Assembly: GCA_905235305.1 (NCBI GenBank)
Contig: CAJOLC010000005.1
Coordinates: 1 to 64,000, forward strand
Direction of reading: 5' to 3'
Source: an uncultured Bacteroidaceae bacterium
GTDB lineage: Bacteria > Bacteroidota > Bacteroidia > Bacteroidales > Bacteroidaceae
DNA length: 64,000 nt
This document shows positions 26,744 through 35,229 of the stretch, in pieces. The position numbers were made by a program, and so were the translations under genes. The notes under the pieces were generated by a model. The model ran no database searches and had not been told where the DNA came from. It saw only the letters and a program-made list of their open reading frames with translations. Position 1 is the stretch's first letter; every line of letters starts with the position of its first letter.

Positions 26744-27445
26744 TTATATAACCCAATTCTTAATATCTTTCTTTGATTTAGGAGGATTACCGACGATGAT
26801 GGTATTGGATTCAAAAGTTCCTCTAGTTATGGTCGTTTTTGCACCTACCACACAGTCATTGGGTATTGTTACACCTTTTAGAATAGTCACTCCACAACCT
26901 AGCCAAACATTATTGCCAATGGCAATTTCCTTGTCATGATTGATTAGTTTATTATCTATGCCATATATTTGATGTCCATCAGAATCCATGAGGAGACAGT
27001 CCCATGCAAATAAAACACCTTTACCGATAACAATGTGTTTATAACATTTGATAGTGGAACTGGCAGAAATGGAAAAATCATCTCCAATTTCAAGAACTGC
27101 ATTCTTTTGTACTATGATTTTAGAGCCTCTACCAATGTGTGCATTGCCCTCGAATTTACATACGGCACCTTTTCTAATATAAAAATATGTATTGTCGTTA
27201 TAATTTTTAGCATAATCTACAGAAAAACCGTACCGAATCATTGCTGTATTAATTTTATCAGACAATACAATTCCTCCCCTATAAGCTTTATATCGACATG
27301 AATAGTGAACCCAAATAGGTAGCTTAATTGCTTGAGAAAAAGATAAATACCTTAAATTGAACCAAATTGTGTTAGGCAAGGAAAAAATAAGACTCCACGC
27401 CTCTCTTTTCCGAATCACATTGTGTATGTCTTTTTTGATATTCAT
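26744..27445 (-). CDS. left-handed beta-helix (hexapeptide-repeat) acyltransferase
   Basis: Hexapeptide repeats run from about residue 95 to 220 (IGRGSKIIVQ, IGDDFSI, IGKGVLF, IGNNVWLGCGVTILKG, IVGNPP). The GCGVTILKGVTIPNDCVVGA block is typical of WbbJ/maltose-type O-acetyltransferases. The unusual N-terminal 90 residues have no clear motif. It probably acetylates a sugar of the repeat unit with acetyl-CoA. It lies 18 bases upstream of the TupA-like gene. Confidence 0.88.
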   Translation of the reverse strand: MNIKKDIHNVIRKREAWSLIFSLPNTIWFNLRYLSFSQAIKLPIWVHYSCRYKAYRGGIVLSDKINTAMIRYGFSVDYAKNYNDNTYFYIRKGAVCKFEGNAHIGRGSKIIVQKNAVLEIGDDFSISASSTIKCYKHIVIGKGVLFAWDCLLMDSDGHQIYGIDNKLINHDKEIAIGNNVWLGCGVTILKGVTIPNDCVVGAKTTITRGTFESNTIIVGNPPKSKKDIKNWVI

Positions 27446-27530
27446 AGTCTTTTGTTATATTAATATATAGGCATTGGTTTCATTGGGAAGTATTGTATTA
27501 ATATGTAATAAAGAATAAGGATAATGTGTT

Positions 27531-28580
27531 TCATTGCGTCAGGAAACTATACAGTTTGTTAATGAATGAATTGAGGCTTTTGCGATATATCCGAATGTTA
27601 CACACCAGTCTGTTATGAATATCTTCTTGGAAAAAAGATTCTGTATCAAGATTCTCAATGCAATCATACAGCCCCCCCAATTGATTTTCTGAAATAAAAT
27701 AAAGAGCATTACATTTTTTGCCTAAAATAGGCACTCCGTTGAACAGTGTATCAAATACAACGCCACTACTACGTTCAGAGTATACTTCGGAATAATTGAG
27801 TAATGCATATTTGCTATTGCGCAAATACCCATAGTATTCTTCATTAGGAATAAGTCCTAAATGTAATTTAATGTTTTCAGCTCCTTCGCAAGCAGATTCT
27901 AACTGTTTTGCAATTTTTTCGTTTTGCGGCTTTCCTGCAATCACTATATGGTATTTGGTTTTTGCATAGTGCCTGGCCACTTCGATGACTCCTTTTTCTG
28001 GGGATATCCTTCCTACGACACAGATATCATATTTGCGCTTGGAGTATGGAATCTCAGTCTGTTGTGCATTACCTGTATAAATGTAATCTGGTAGAGTACA
28101 AAATGGAATACCTTGAAAAGCATCGCCAATCATATCATATGGACATAAAATACCATTAATTTTACGCTTTGCCAGTTTGAAGAGAAGTTTGCCAACTCTT
28201 GAACGGAACCCCTCAAGATTATATTGTATAAGGAAAAGTTTACTATGACAGTGATAAAATAAGGCAATACACAAGAATGATGTGATGGTTGTGCTTTGTT
28301 GCAACACAATTATTTGGTTGCGTCCTTTCCTGAAGAGAACTATAGCATTTATGAAAATTTTTAGTTTGGACAGCAAAGAGTCATGGTTAATGCAGTACGG
28401 AAGTGTTATTGTTTGAGATACTGGAAAATTATGCGTTATGGCATAGCCACCTGCGACAATACATCTTTCCCTAAATATTTCCATATAATTGTTTGCAACA
28501 GCAATAGGGTGTCCGCCGATGTTTATCCCGTCAGGGCTCAATGTTTTGATGTCAGCAATTATAATCTTCTTGTTGTTCAT
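27531..28580 (-). CDS. glycosyltransferase, GT4-like
   Basis: The C-terminal half carries the GT-B donor site: YDICVVGRISPEKGVIEVAR, IVIAGKPQNEKIAKQL, and NYSEVYSERSSGVVFDTLFNG. The N-terminal half has the loop SPDGINIGGHPIAVANNY. The start is placed at MNNKKIIIADIK (28580), 29 bases inside the end of the wzy-like gene; longer frames starting at 28700 run far into it. The acceptor and sugar are unknown. Confidence 0.8.
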   Translation of the reverse strand: MNNKKIIIADIKTLSPDGINIGGHPIAVANNYMEIFRERCIVAGGYAITHNFPVSQTITLPYCINHDSLLSKLKIFINAIVLFRKGRNQIIVLQQSTTITSFLCIALFYHCHSKLFLIQYNLEGFRSRVGKLLFKLAKRKINGILCPYDMIGDAFQGIPFCTLPDYIYTGNAQQTEIPYSKRKYDICVVGRISPEKGVIEVARHYAKTKYHIVIAGKPQNEKIAKQLESACEGAENIKLHLGLIPNEEYYGYLRNSKYALLNYSEVYSERSSGVVFDTLFNGVPILGKKCNALYFISENQLGGLYDCIENLDTESFFQEDIHNRLVCNIRIYRKSLNSFINKLYSFLTQ

Positions 28581-29865
28581 TGACATCATAGTATTGGTTA
28601 ATGAAGTCTTCATCATAGGATAAAATCCCAAGAATGTCATCATCTGTTGCTTGTAATAATGAGTTGTTGAATGCAATGCTGACGAGGAACCAAAATCCAA
28701 GTTGCATGATGGAGCATCCTACTAGGTTACTGACATAACAGTTACAATAGAAACCGGCAATAAGTATGGATGCAATTTTACAAAGCCTATTATTTCCATA
28801 GCGATAGAGCCTATTTATAGCAGTTACTACAATTACAGTATATGCTATTACAAACAGATACCCACATTGTAGTAGCCATTGAAGAATGGGCACCTCAATG
28901 CCCAATCTATTATTAGTCCTAAAAAAGTTAGACGAGTAATATGCAATAGCGCCTTTGCCAAATAATTGTGTCCAAATATCCTGTTGAAAGAAATCTGCCA
29001 ATAGTTCAACCCATAGGAAAGTACGCGTGTCTAAATTTACATTGTCATTCTCGATTTGAAACATTTCACCCACGGCTATTGTGTTTGATGCGATATCAAA
29101 AATAGAACCATGTTTAAGACTGTATGCGATGGCAAAGAAGGGAATTAGCAAAATGACTATTGAGAGGATGTAACTAATAAAATGATTACATAGTTTGCTG
29201 ATAACAAGTGAAATAAAGGCAATTCCTAGAATAAATGCTGCCTGTCTCCCTCCTCCGTAGTATGTAAAAATTGCTAATGCCATACCGATGAGCAATATGG
29301 CTTTTTTGTTGTATCCAACATATGGGATGAAGATTGGTGCGAATGCGCAGATGTATGTTAGAGAATATGAAGAAACCGTGATATCGTAATTGAAAACAAG
29401 GAATAACGTTGAAACGAATATCGTCAAAATGGTTGTTTTTAGAAGTAATCTAATCTCATGTGCTGCTTTAATGCTTGTAATAAAAAAAATCCCAACCAAA
29501 GCTAACGCCGTGTACATATTGGTAAATAGAACAATATACTTTATTCCTGCGACCACTGAACCTCCCATTAATGACTTTATAATAGAAAGTGAAAGTATCC
29601 CGAACAGAGTATATAATGTTACTTTTGCTGCTAAAGGATATGTCGTCATGTCACGAATCATCCGTAAAGAACAGAAAACGCTTCCCCAACACAATAAAGC
29701 TATGCATAATTTGAAAAATGGGGTGGCATCACGGGCAAAGCCAAAGTATGCTTGTAGTATAGTGGATAGGAATATTAATATTATTGCCCATCTACCAAAA
29801 TTGCTGTCCTCGTGAATGTTGTAGTCTGATTCGTTATAGAATGATTCTGTGTTGTTTATTTCCAT
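28552..29865 (-). CDS. Wzy-like O-antigen/capsule polymerase
   Basis: The 437-residue protein has about ten hydrophobic helices and a large periplasmic loop (about 265-310) before LLQCGYLFVIAYTVIVVTAINRL (interrupt after LLQCGYLFVIAYT), which is the usual Wzy topology. Sequence conservation in the family is low, so topology and position next to Wzx carry the call. It would join lipid-linked repeat units in the periplasm. It overlaps wzx by 10 bases and the following glycosyltransferase by 29. Confidence 0.78.
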   Translation of the reverse strand: MEINNTESFYNESDYNIHEDSNFGRWAIILIFLSTILQAYFGFARDATPFFKLCIALLCWGSVFCSLRMIRDMTTYPLAAKVTLYTLFGILSLSIIKSLMGGSVVAGIKYIVLFTNMYTALALVGIFFITSIKAAHEIRLLLKTTILTIFVSTLFLVFNYDITVSSYSLTYICAFAPIFIPYVGYNKKAILLIGMALAIFTYYGGGRQAAFILGIAFISLVISKLCNHFISYILSIVILLIPFFAIAYSLKHGSIFDIASNTIAVGEMFQIENDNVNLDTRTFLWVELLADFFQQDIWTQLFGKGAIAYYSSNFFRTNNRLGIEVPILQWLLQCGYLFVIAYTVIVVTAINRLYRYGNNRLCKIASILIAGFYCNCYVSNLVGCSIMQLGFWFLVSIAFNNSLLQATDDDILGILSYDEDFINQYYDVNEQQEDYNC

Positions 29866-31091
29866 AAATGATATAATTTGACACCATAGATCCTGAAAAC
29901 AAATAAGAATAGTTCACATCCGACAACCATACATGCAACGCTATATATGTTAATGTGGTTAATCCTCCAAAGTATCATAAGTCCGCATACATGGAATATC
30001 GAGGATGAAACGAGTGAGTAATTGCAGAAATTGGGATGCCCCCATGCTGCGAGGAATGGATATCCCAGAAAAGTAGTAGGAAGACTAAGGAAGCTGGCAA
30101 ATATAAGAATACTAAGTACCGCAAAACTTTGTGGACTAAAGTCATCGAAAATGATTGGACATACGTATGGAAATAGCCACAAGAATGCAAGCAAAAGAAG
30201 TCCATTGATTATTGTTCCATAACCTATGATTTTTTTAAATAATGGTAAGTTCCGTTCTTTGGTCATATATGGGAATATGGTGCCATTAATCGGTCCATAT
30301 ACAGAATTAAGTGCGATGTATATTTTTTCAGCTAAGCTATAGTATCCGACCGCAGCATTTCCACAAACAAGACCTAATACAAAGGAATTAGTATTGGTAT
30401 ATAGACTGACAGAGAGTCGAGACAGGAAATATTTACTAGAGTCATAAGTGACATGCCATATATCACGAATTGATGTCCAATAAAAATGCATATGGAATTG
30501 GCAGCGGATGAGCGAGAGACTCATTATGCCAGCTACTATAGCGCCGGTGCTATAGCAAATGGGAATGTATATGTAGTCTTCAGGCTTGCGTATAATGATA
30601 AAGAGTGGCAATATGCTGATTAGGCGTGTCGTGATGTGTAGTAAAGTATTGAACTTCATCTTCTCCAATCCCTGAAAGAACCACACGGGATTCAGCGCAT
30701 TGCCGATAACTTGACCAAAGAAAAGAATGGTAAATAATTTGTGTTTAGCTAAAGTTGGAATAAGAAAAATACAACCACAAACTATGAAGAATGAGATAGC
30801 AGACATACATAATCGTGCAATGCAGGCCGAGTTGAGATAATTATTAATCGTTTCTATATTATCTCTGTTACCTGCAATAAAGCGAGTTCCTGAAAGACCA
30901 AAACCGAAATCTGTAAGTATGATGAAATACTGTATAAATGCAAACGAGAAGTTAACTAGACCATAGTTTTCGACTCCCAATTGGTTGAAAAGGAATGGAA
31001 TAGTAATAAGAGGCAACAAATAGTTGATGCCCTGAATGAGGCCAAGTGATATGAAATTCTCAAAAAGACGACTTCTGAACACTTTTGTCAT
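29856..31091 (-). CDS. Wzx-type oligosaccharide flippase
   Basis: Twelve or so hydrophobic helices over 411 residues open with NFISLGLIQGINYLLPLITI and YGLVNFSFAFIQYFIILTDF, the polysaccharide biosynthesis (MOP superfamily) signature. A second conserved part is VRNAAVGYYSLAEKIYIAL-like (GNAAVGYYSLAEKIYIAL). It should flip the undecaprenyl-linked repeat unit across the inner membrane. It begins 6 bases after licD ends. Confidence 0.9.
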   Translation of the reverse strand: MTKVFRSRLFENFISLGLIQGINYLLPLITIPFLFNQLGVENYGLVNFSFAFIQYFIILTDFGFGLSGTRFIAGNRDNIETINNYLNSACIARLCMSAISFFIVCGCIFLIPTLAKHKLFTILFFGQVIGNALNPVWFFQGLEKMKFNTLLHITTRLISILPLFIIIRKPEDYIYIPICYSTGAIVAGIMSLSLIRCQFHMHFYWTSIRDIWHVTYDSSKYFLSRLSVSLYTNTNSFVLGLVCGNAAVGYYSLAEKIYIALNSVYGPINGTIFPYMTKERNLPLFKKIIGYGTIINGLLLLAFLWLFPYVCPIIFDDFSPQSFAVLSILIFASFLSLPTTFLGYPFLAAWGHPNFCNYSLVSSSIFHVCGLMILWRINHINIYSVACMVVGCELFLFVFRIYGVKLYHLWK

Positions 31092-31097
31092 CAGAAC

Positions 31098-31760
31098 CTA
31101 CTGTGATTTCTTAAAATACATATACCATTGGTCATAGAATATGCATTTTTTTATAATGTTTCGGAAAGTGTGAAAATAATAAGCAGACTTTACTTCGCTG
31201 GGGAATATATGTCCCTTCATTGGTGTCCGCCAAGTGTCACCATATAGAAAAGCAAGAACTTTTTCGGGATTCTTTGGACAAGTAAAGACCTCTCCAAGGA
31301 AACTTATTTTCTCGGTTTCTTTGAAAATCCATTTCGGCTGATTATAGCGAGTAATCCTGTAGCATGTTGATGCCCAAATACTATTTCTGAGGGGCCTGAC
31401 AATATAAAAATCAATGTAGCAATTGTTGTTTGCCCTGAAAGAATAAAGGCTACCTTTTTCGAAACGAACTAGCTTGAGACCATTGTCATATAGGTAGGGG
31501 ATGCTGTTGTATAATTTATCTTCATCAGTAACATAAACATCAACGTCTTCATCACCTTTAATGACTTCTTTGTCGCGAACAGCACCAAGTAGTGTCCCCC
31601 AATACAGACAAAATTCTAATCCGATGGGTTCTAACAGTTTTTTTGTCAGGCACAAGACTTTTTTTGCATCCTCGTTAGTAATGGCTGGACTGGTATCTAG
31701 AGATAGAATTTCTTCTTCAAAGGAGAACGGCCTATTATCGATGAGTATTGTTTTTTTCAT
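31098..31760 (-). CDS. LicD-family phosphotransferase
   Basis: The N-terminal nucleotidyltransferase-like core reads CLYWGTLLGAVRDKEVIKGD with EDVDVYV, giving the metal-binding Asp pair, and YIDFYIV supplies the later acidic residue. LicD proteins transfer phosphocholine or similar phospho-groups from CDP-linked donors to glycans. The broken cytidylyltransferase just upstream would have supplied a CDP-activated donor, which fits. Length is 220 residues, within the family range. Confidence 0.85.
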   Translation of the reverse strand: MKKTILIDNRPFSFEEEILSLDTSPAITNEDAKKVLCLTKKLLEPIGLEFCLYWGTLLGAVRDKEVIKGDEDVDVYVTDEDKLYNSIPYLYDNGLKLVRFEKGSLYSFRANNNCYIDFYIVRPLRNSIWASTCYRITRYNQPKWIFKETEKISFLGEVFTCPKNPEKVLAFLYGDTWRTPMKGHIFPSEVKSAYYFHTFRNIIKKCIFYDQWYMYFKKSQ

Positions 31761-31815
31761 ATTGGAAATTCGAGGAAGATGTGTAACATATGTGAAGTAA
31801 GGCGGAGCTGCTTGC

Positions 31816-32228
31816 TTAGATTGCTGTAATCCGTGCCTTTAGTTCGCTACTGCTAATTCCCTCAGTTCGTGCAAGTATTACATGTTCCTTCCCATGTTCC
31901 ATGCACCATTTAATAGCTCGCTGAAAACCTTCATGGCATTGATCCGGACCAGTAACTAAAACATCGAAGTATACTTGAGATATAATTTTGTCGTGTATGT
32001 GATGACTTCATCGACATATCGAATAGACTTGACCATGTACATGCGGTCTGCTGTTGAATTATAAATTAGAGCTGTTGGCTTGTATTTGTGAATAAAGTCA
32101 CCATCTTGAACGGCGACGATGAGATGGTCTCCTAGTTCTTTAGCCCTTCGAAAAAGTTCTACGTGCCCTTTGTGAAGGAGGTCAAATACGCCGACAGTCA
32201 ATACTTTCCTATAATTACTTGATTTCAT
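31816..32228 (-). pseudogene. TagD/GCT-like cytidylyltransferase broken by a frameshift
   Basis: The first frame (32228 to about 31990) encodes LTVGVFDLLHKGHVELFRRA and KSIRYVDEVITYT, the HxGH nucleotidyltransferase core, then ends after 90 codons. From about 31985 a second frame continues with DKIISQVYFDVLVTGPDQC, HEGFQRAIKWCMEHG and EGISSSELKARI to a TAA at 31816. Together they make a protein of about 137-140 residues, the normal length for glycerol-3-phosphate-type cytidylyltransferases. Loss of one base near 31985 explains the break. It may be a true mutation or a sequencing error. Confidence 0.8.
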
Positions 32229-32423
32229 ATTGCTAACTGAATATCTAAGTTAGCGGGAGGGGTTACTCCTCACTAAATAAGTCTGTGGATTAAAGTCTTG
32301 TATGGTATCTGATGCGAGAGATGTCTTGTGTATACAGTGGTGAGAGTTCAGGGGATTATGCAGAGAGCGAATCTCTATTCACTTTGATTCTAATTGTTGG
32401 GGTATTGCTTCTGCAAGTCATGT

Positions 32424-33482
32424 CTACTTCCGATTATGTTCTGCATACCACTGGGCGAAGGCGCGGAGGCCTTGGCGGAGGGGGGTATGTGGTTTGAAGC
32501 CGAAGTCGTGTTCGAGGGGTGTGGTGTCGGCATAGGTGACGGGTACGTCGCCGGGCTGCATGGGCACGAGCTCCTTGTGGGCTTCGAAGTCGTAGTCGTT
32601 GGGGAGTACGCCTGCGACGATGAGTTCTTCCTGTAGTATGGTGACGAAGTCGAGCAGGTTTTCGGGTGAGCTGTTGCCGATGTTGTAGACCATATATGGC
32701 GGGATGGGCAGGCCGTCTTCGCCGGTTTGCTTTTCCGGGGCATGTTGCATGACTCTTACTATGCCTTCGACGATGTCGTCGACGTAGGTGAAGTCGCGCT
32801 TGCAGTTGCCGTAGTTGAAGATTTGGATGGTCTTGCCTTGGCGGAGCTTGTCGGTGAAGCCGAAGTAGGCCATGTCGGGGCGGCCTGCGGGACCGTAGAC
32901 GGTGAAGAAGCGGAGGCCGGTGCTTGGGATGTCGTAGAGCTTGCTGTAGGCGTGTGCCAGCAGTTCGTTGCTCTTCTTTGTGGCGGCGTAGAGGCTGACG
33001 GGGTTGTCCACTTTGTCGTCGGTGGAGTAGGGGACTTTCTTGTTCGAGCCATAGACGCTGCTGCTGGAGGCATAGACGAGGTGCTCCACGCTGTGGTGCC
33101 GGCAGGCTTCCAGTATGTTGTAGAAGCCGATGAGGTTGCTTTCGATGTAAGCATCAGGGTTGGTGATGCTGTAACGCACACCGGCTTGTGCAGCCAGATT
33201 GACTACTGCGGCAGGTTTGTACTCTGAGAAAAGTCTGTCGATGCAAGCCTTGTCGGCGATGCTTTCCCTGATGAATGTCCAGTCGCGCCCGAGGGCTTCT
33301 ATCCTTGCCAGCCGTTCCTCTTTGAGGCTGACGTCGTAGTAGTCGGTCATGGAGTCGATTCCGACGACCTTGATATTGCTGAAGTCCTTGAAGAGACGTA
33401 CGACGAGATTGCTGCCGATGAAGCCGGCTGCACCTGTCACAAGGATGGTCTTACCTTCAAGGGATACGTTGTATTCTACCAT
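32424..33482 (-). CDS. UDP-glucuronate 4-epimerase-like SDR protein
   Basis: An extended short-chain dehydrogenase of 352 residues with the NAD loop TGAAGFIGSNL (16-26), catalytic YAATKK and LRFFTVYGPAGRPDMAYF, the last typical of UDP-GlcA 4-epimerases (LpsL/Cap1J) rather than GalE. It would supply UDP-galacturonate for the polysaccharide. It is the first gene after the promoter at 33615 and has higher GC than the genes that follow it; a 195-base gap without a gene separates it from the cytidylyltransferase remnant. Confidence 0.88.
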   Translation of the reverse strand: MVEYNVSLEGKTILVTGAAGFIGSNLVVRLFKDFSNIKVVGIDSMTDYYDVSLKEERLARIEALGRDWTFIRESIADKACIDRLFSEYKPAAVVNLAAQAGVRYSITNPDAYIESNLIGFYNILEACRHHSVEHLVYASSSSVYGSNKKVPYSTDDKVDNPVSLYAATKKSNELLAHAYSKLYDIPSTGLRFFTVYGPAGRPDMAYFGFTDKLRQGKTIQIFNYGNCKRDFTYVDDIVEGIVRVMQHAPEKQTGEDGLPIPPYMVYNIGNSSPENLLDFVTILQEELIVAGVLPNDYDFEAHKELVPMQPGDVPVTYADTTPLEHDFGFKPHTPLRQGLRAFAQWYAEHNRK

Positions 33483-33614
33483 TGTCCTGCTTGACTTATA
33501 TACACATCTCTGGGGCTTTGAATACTATATAAGACTCTAATATCCAATCAATTGTGCCGATTTTGAGGATTCTATACGGTAAATGGTGTCTCAAAACCGC
33601 CTGCTATATCTCTG

Positions 33615-33622
33615 CAAAGGTA
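33615..33622 (-). promoter_or_regulatory. -7 promoter box of the polysaccharide cluster
   Basis: Minus strand TACCTTTG followed by C, 132 bases before the epimerase start. It is the only good box I see ahead of the cluster. Confidence 0.65.
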
Positions 33623-33700
33623 AGTTTTTTTGCAATAATGTGCAAGGGTTTGAGCGGAAAAACATGCCTTATTGTTCAATTAAACATGTCTGGTTGACAA

Positions 33701-33832
33701 AGCGCCTATAGGGGCATAATCAACGGCCCTATAGAGGAATGACTGGCGCCCTATGGGGGAATGACTGGCGCCCTATGGGGGAATGACTGGCGCCCTATGG
33801 GGGAATGACTGGCGCCCTATAGGGGGATGGCT
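33701..33832 (+). repeat. 22-bp array element D (GGCGCCCTATGGGGG family)
   Basis: Six consecutive 22-base units start at 33701, 33723, 33745, 33767, 33789 and 33811. The third to fifth are identical; the outer ones diverge (CTATAG in place of CTATGG). Each carries GGCGCC or a variant and a run of Gs followed by AATGACT. There are no spacers, so it is not a CRISPR. It lies between the epimerase promoter and the 3' end of the GH16 gene. Confidence 0.92.
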
Positions 33833-33862
33833 GACGTATTTATCGGGAGGCAGAAATAAAGG

Positions 33863-35197
33863 CTACCGCTTCTGCCAGACGCGTACGTAGTCTACTTCCA
33901 TCGTCAGTGGAAGAGCCGATTCGTCAATACCCTTGTAGCCGCCCCAGTCGCCGCCCCAGGCCACGTTAAGGATGGGATAGAAGGCTTTGTCGAAAGGCCA
34001 TGTGTCGTTGTTTCCCTGCTTGTCGTTCTCGAAGTAGAGCTGTTCCTCGCCGTCCACATAGGTTCGGATGTAGTCCTCCGTCCATTCGAGGGCATAGACG
34101 TGGAAGCCTTCTTCCGCGCCGACACAGTAGAGGTGATGCGTCTTCTGCGTGTTCGAGGGATGGTTGTAGGCGGTGCAATGGATGCTGCTGGAGACGTCGT
34201 TGGGGTCGGCACCTACTTCTTCCATGATGTCTATCTCGCCGCAGGCCGGCCATCCGCCGCCGTTTACGGGCATCATCCACCATGCGGGCCAGGTGCCTTT
34301 CCCCTTTGGAAGCTTGATGCGAGCCTCGATGTAGCCGTATTTAAAGCCTACGGACTTGCGGCCGTACATGCGTGCGCTGTAGATTTTGCCGTCTTCCTTG
34401 AACGTATGTATCTTAAGGGTTCCGTCGCTTTGCTCTGCTACCTTTGTGCCTTTCGGACTCTTCCCGCTGACGTATGTCTGCAATTCGTTGTTGACCCATC
34501 CGGCATCGGCTGTCTGGTAAGTCCAGCGACTTGTGTTGACAACTGTTGAGGTGAACTCGTCGTTCCATACCAGCCTGTAGTCCGGCAGGGGGCAGGAGTT
34601 GCGGTCGAGCGACGAGTCATACTCCTTTTCGGTGAGGGAGATGCTGCTGATCTTTATCGTTGTGTTGGCTCTGTTGCCGCCAAAGTCGAGGACGAGACTG
34701 GCGTGGCTCATGTCCAGCCCGGGCATGTCTTTGCGCTCGAAGATGCATTCCTCGTTTGCTCCGAGGGATATGCGTTCCTCGAAGAAGTGCAAGTTGTCGT
34801 TGCCGTCCTCATATAGCTTTACGGTTGCTGTGAGGGCCTTGTCCGAGCGGAGCTTGATGCGGAAGCTGTAGTTCTTGTGTGCATCTGTTGCCAGACCGGT
34901 GATGAAGTGCATCTGAGCTTGCCATTGTGCACTGGTTGCTCTGGTGAGCGTCAGGGTGTATATGCCATTCCCTTCGGTGTAGCTTGGGTCTGCAATCTGG
35001 CTCCAATTAGGGGCGTAATAGAAACGAATGCTTTTATCTGCACTGTACCAAAGGTTGGGCGTCGGGTCGAAAGTAATGCTGTCCACCTCGTTCAGGTTGA
35101 ATACAGTCTGTTCTTCTCCGTTGTAGACGCTCATGCTCTGTGCCATTGCCGACAGGGTGAAGGCCATTGCGAAAAGCAAGCTCTTGATGTGTCTCAT
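33863..35197 (-). CDS. secreted GH16 family endo-beta-glucanase (laminarinase-like)
   Basis: A signal peptide (LLFAMAFTLSAMAQ) leads into a beta-sandwich of carbohydrate-binding type (about 50-190) and a GH16 catalytic domain (about 205-444). The catalytic signature is GEIDIMEEVG with Glu321, Asp323 and Glu326. Supporting blocks are LVWNDEF, YGYIEARIKLP, WPAWWMMP and VDYVRVWQ at the end. Substrate is likely a beta-1,3- or mixed-linkage glucan. The start at 35197 fits the signal peptide; longer frames overlap mrp. It lies 32 bases after mrp and is likely co-transcribed. Confidence 0.93.
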   Translation of the reverse strand: MRHIKSLLFAMAFTLSAMAQSMSVYNGEEQTVFNLNEVDSITFDPTPNLWYSADKSIRFYYAPNWSQIADPSYTEGNGIYTLTLTRATSAQWQAQMHFITGLATDAHKNYSFRIKLRSDKALTATVKLYEDGNDNLHFFEERISLGANEECIFERKDMPGLDMSHASLVLDFGGNRANTTIKISSISLTEKEYDSSLDRNSCPLPDYRLVWNDEFTSTVVNTSRWTYQTADAGWVNNELQTYVSGKSPKGTKVAEQSDGTLKIHTFKEDGKIYSARMYGRKSVGFKYGYIEARIKLPKGKGTWPAWWMMPVNGGGWPACGEIDIMEEVGADPNDVSSSIHCTAYNHPSNTQKTHHLYCVGAEEGFHVYALEWTEDYIRTYVDGEEQLYFENDKQGNNDTWPFDKAFYPILNVAWGGDWGGYKGIDESALPLTMEVDYVRVWQKR

Positions 35198-35229
35198 GAT
35201 GTTGAATATGTGTTGGTTGTGCGTTTCTG

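Noticed and set aside
33701..33832. Possible CRISPR array
   Set aside because: Repeats are directly adjacent with no spacers, only 22 bases long, and no cas gene is present.
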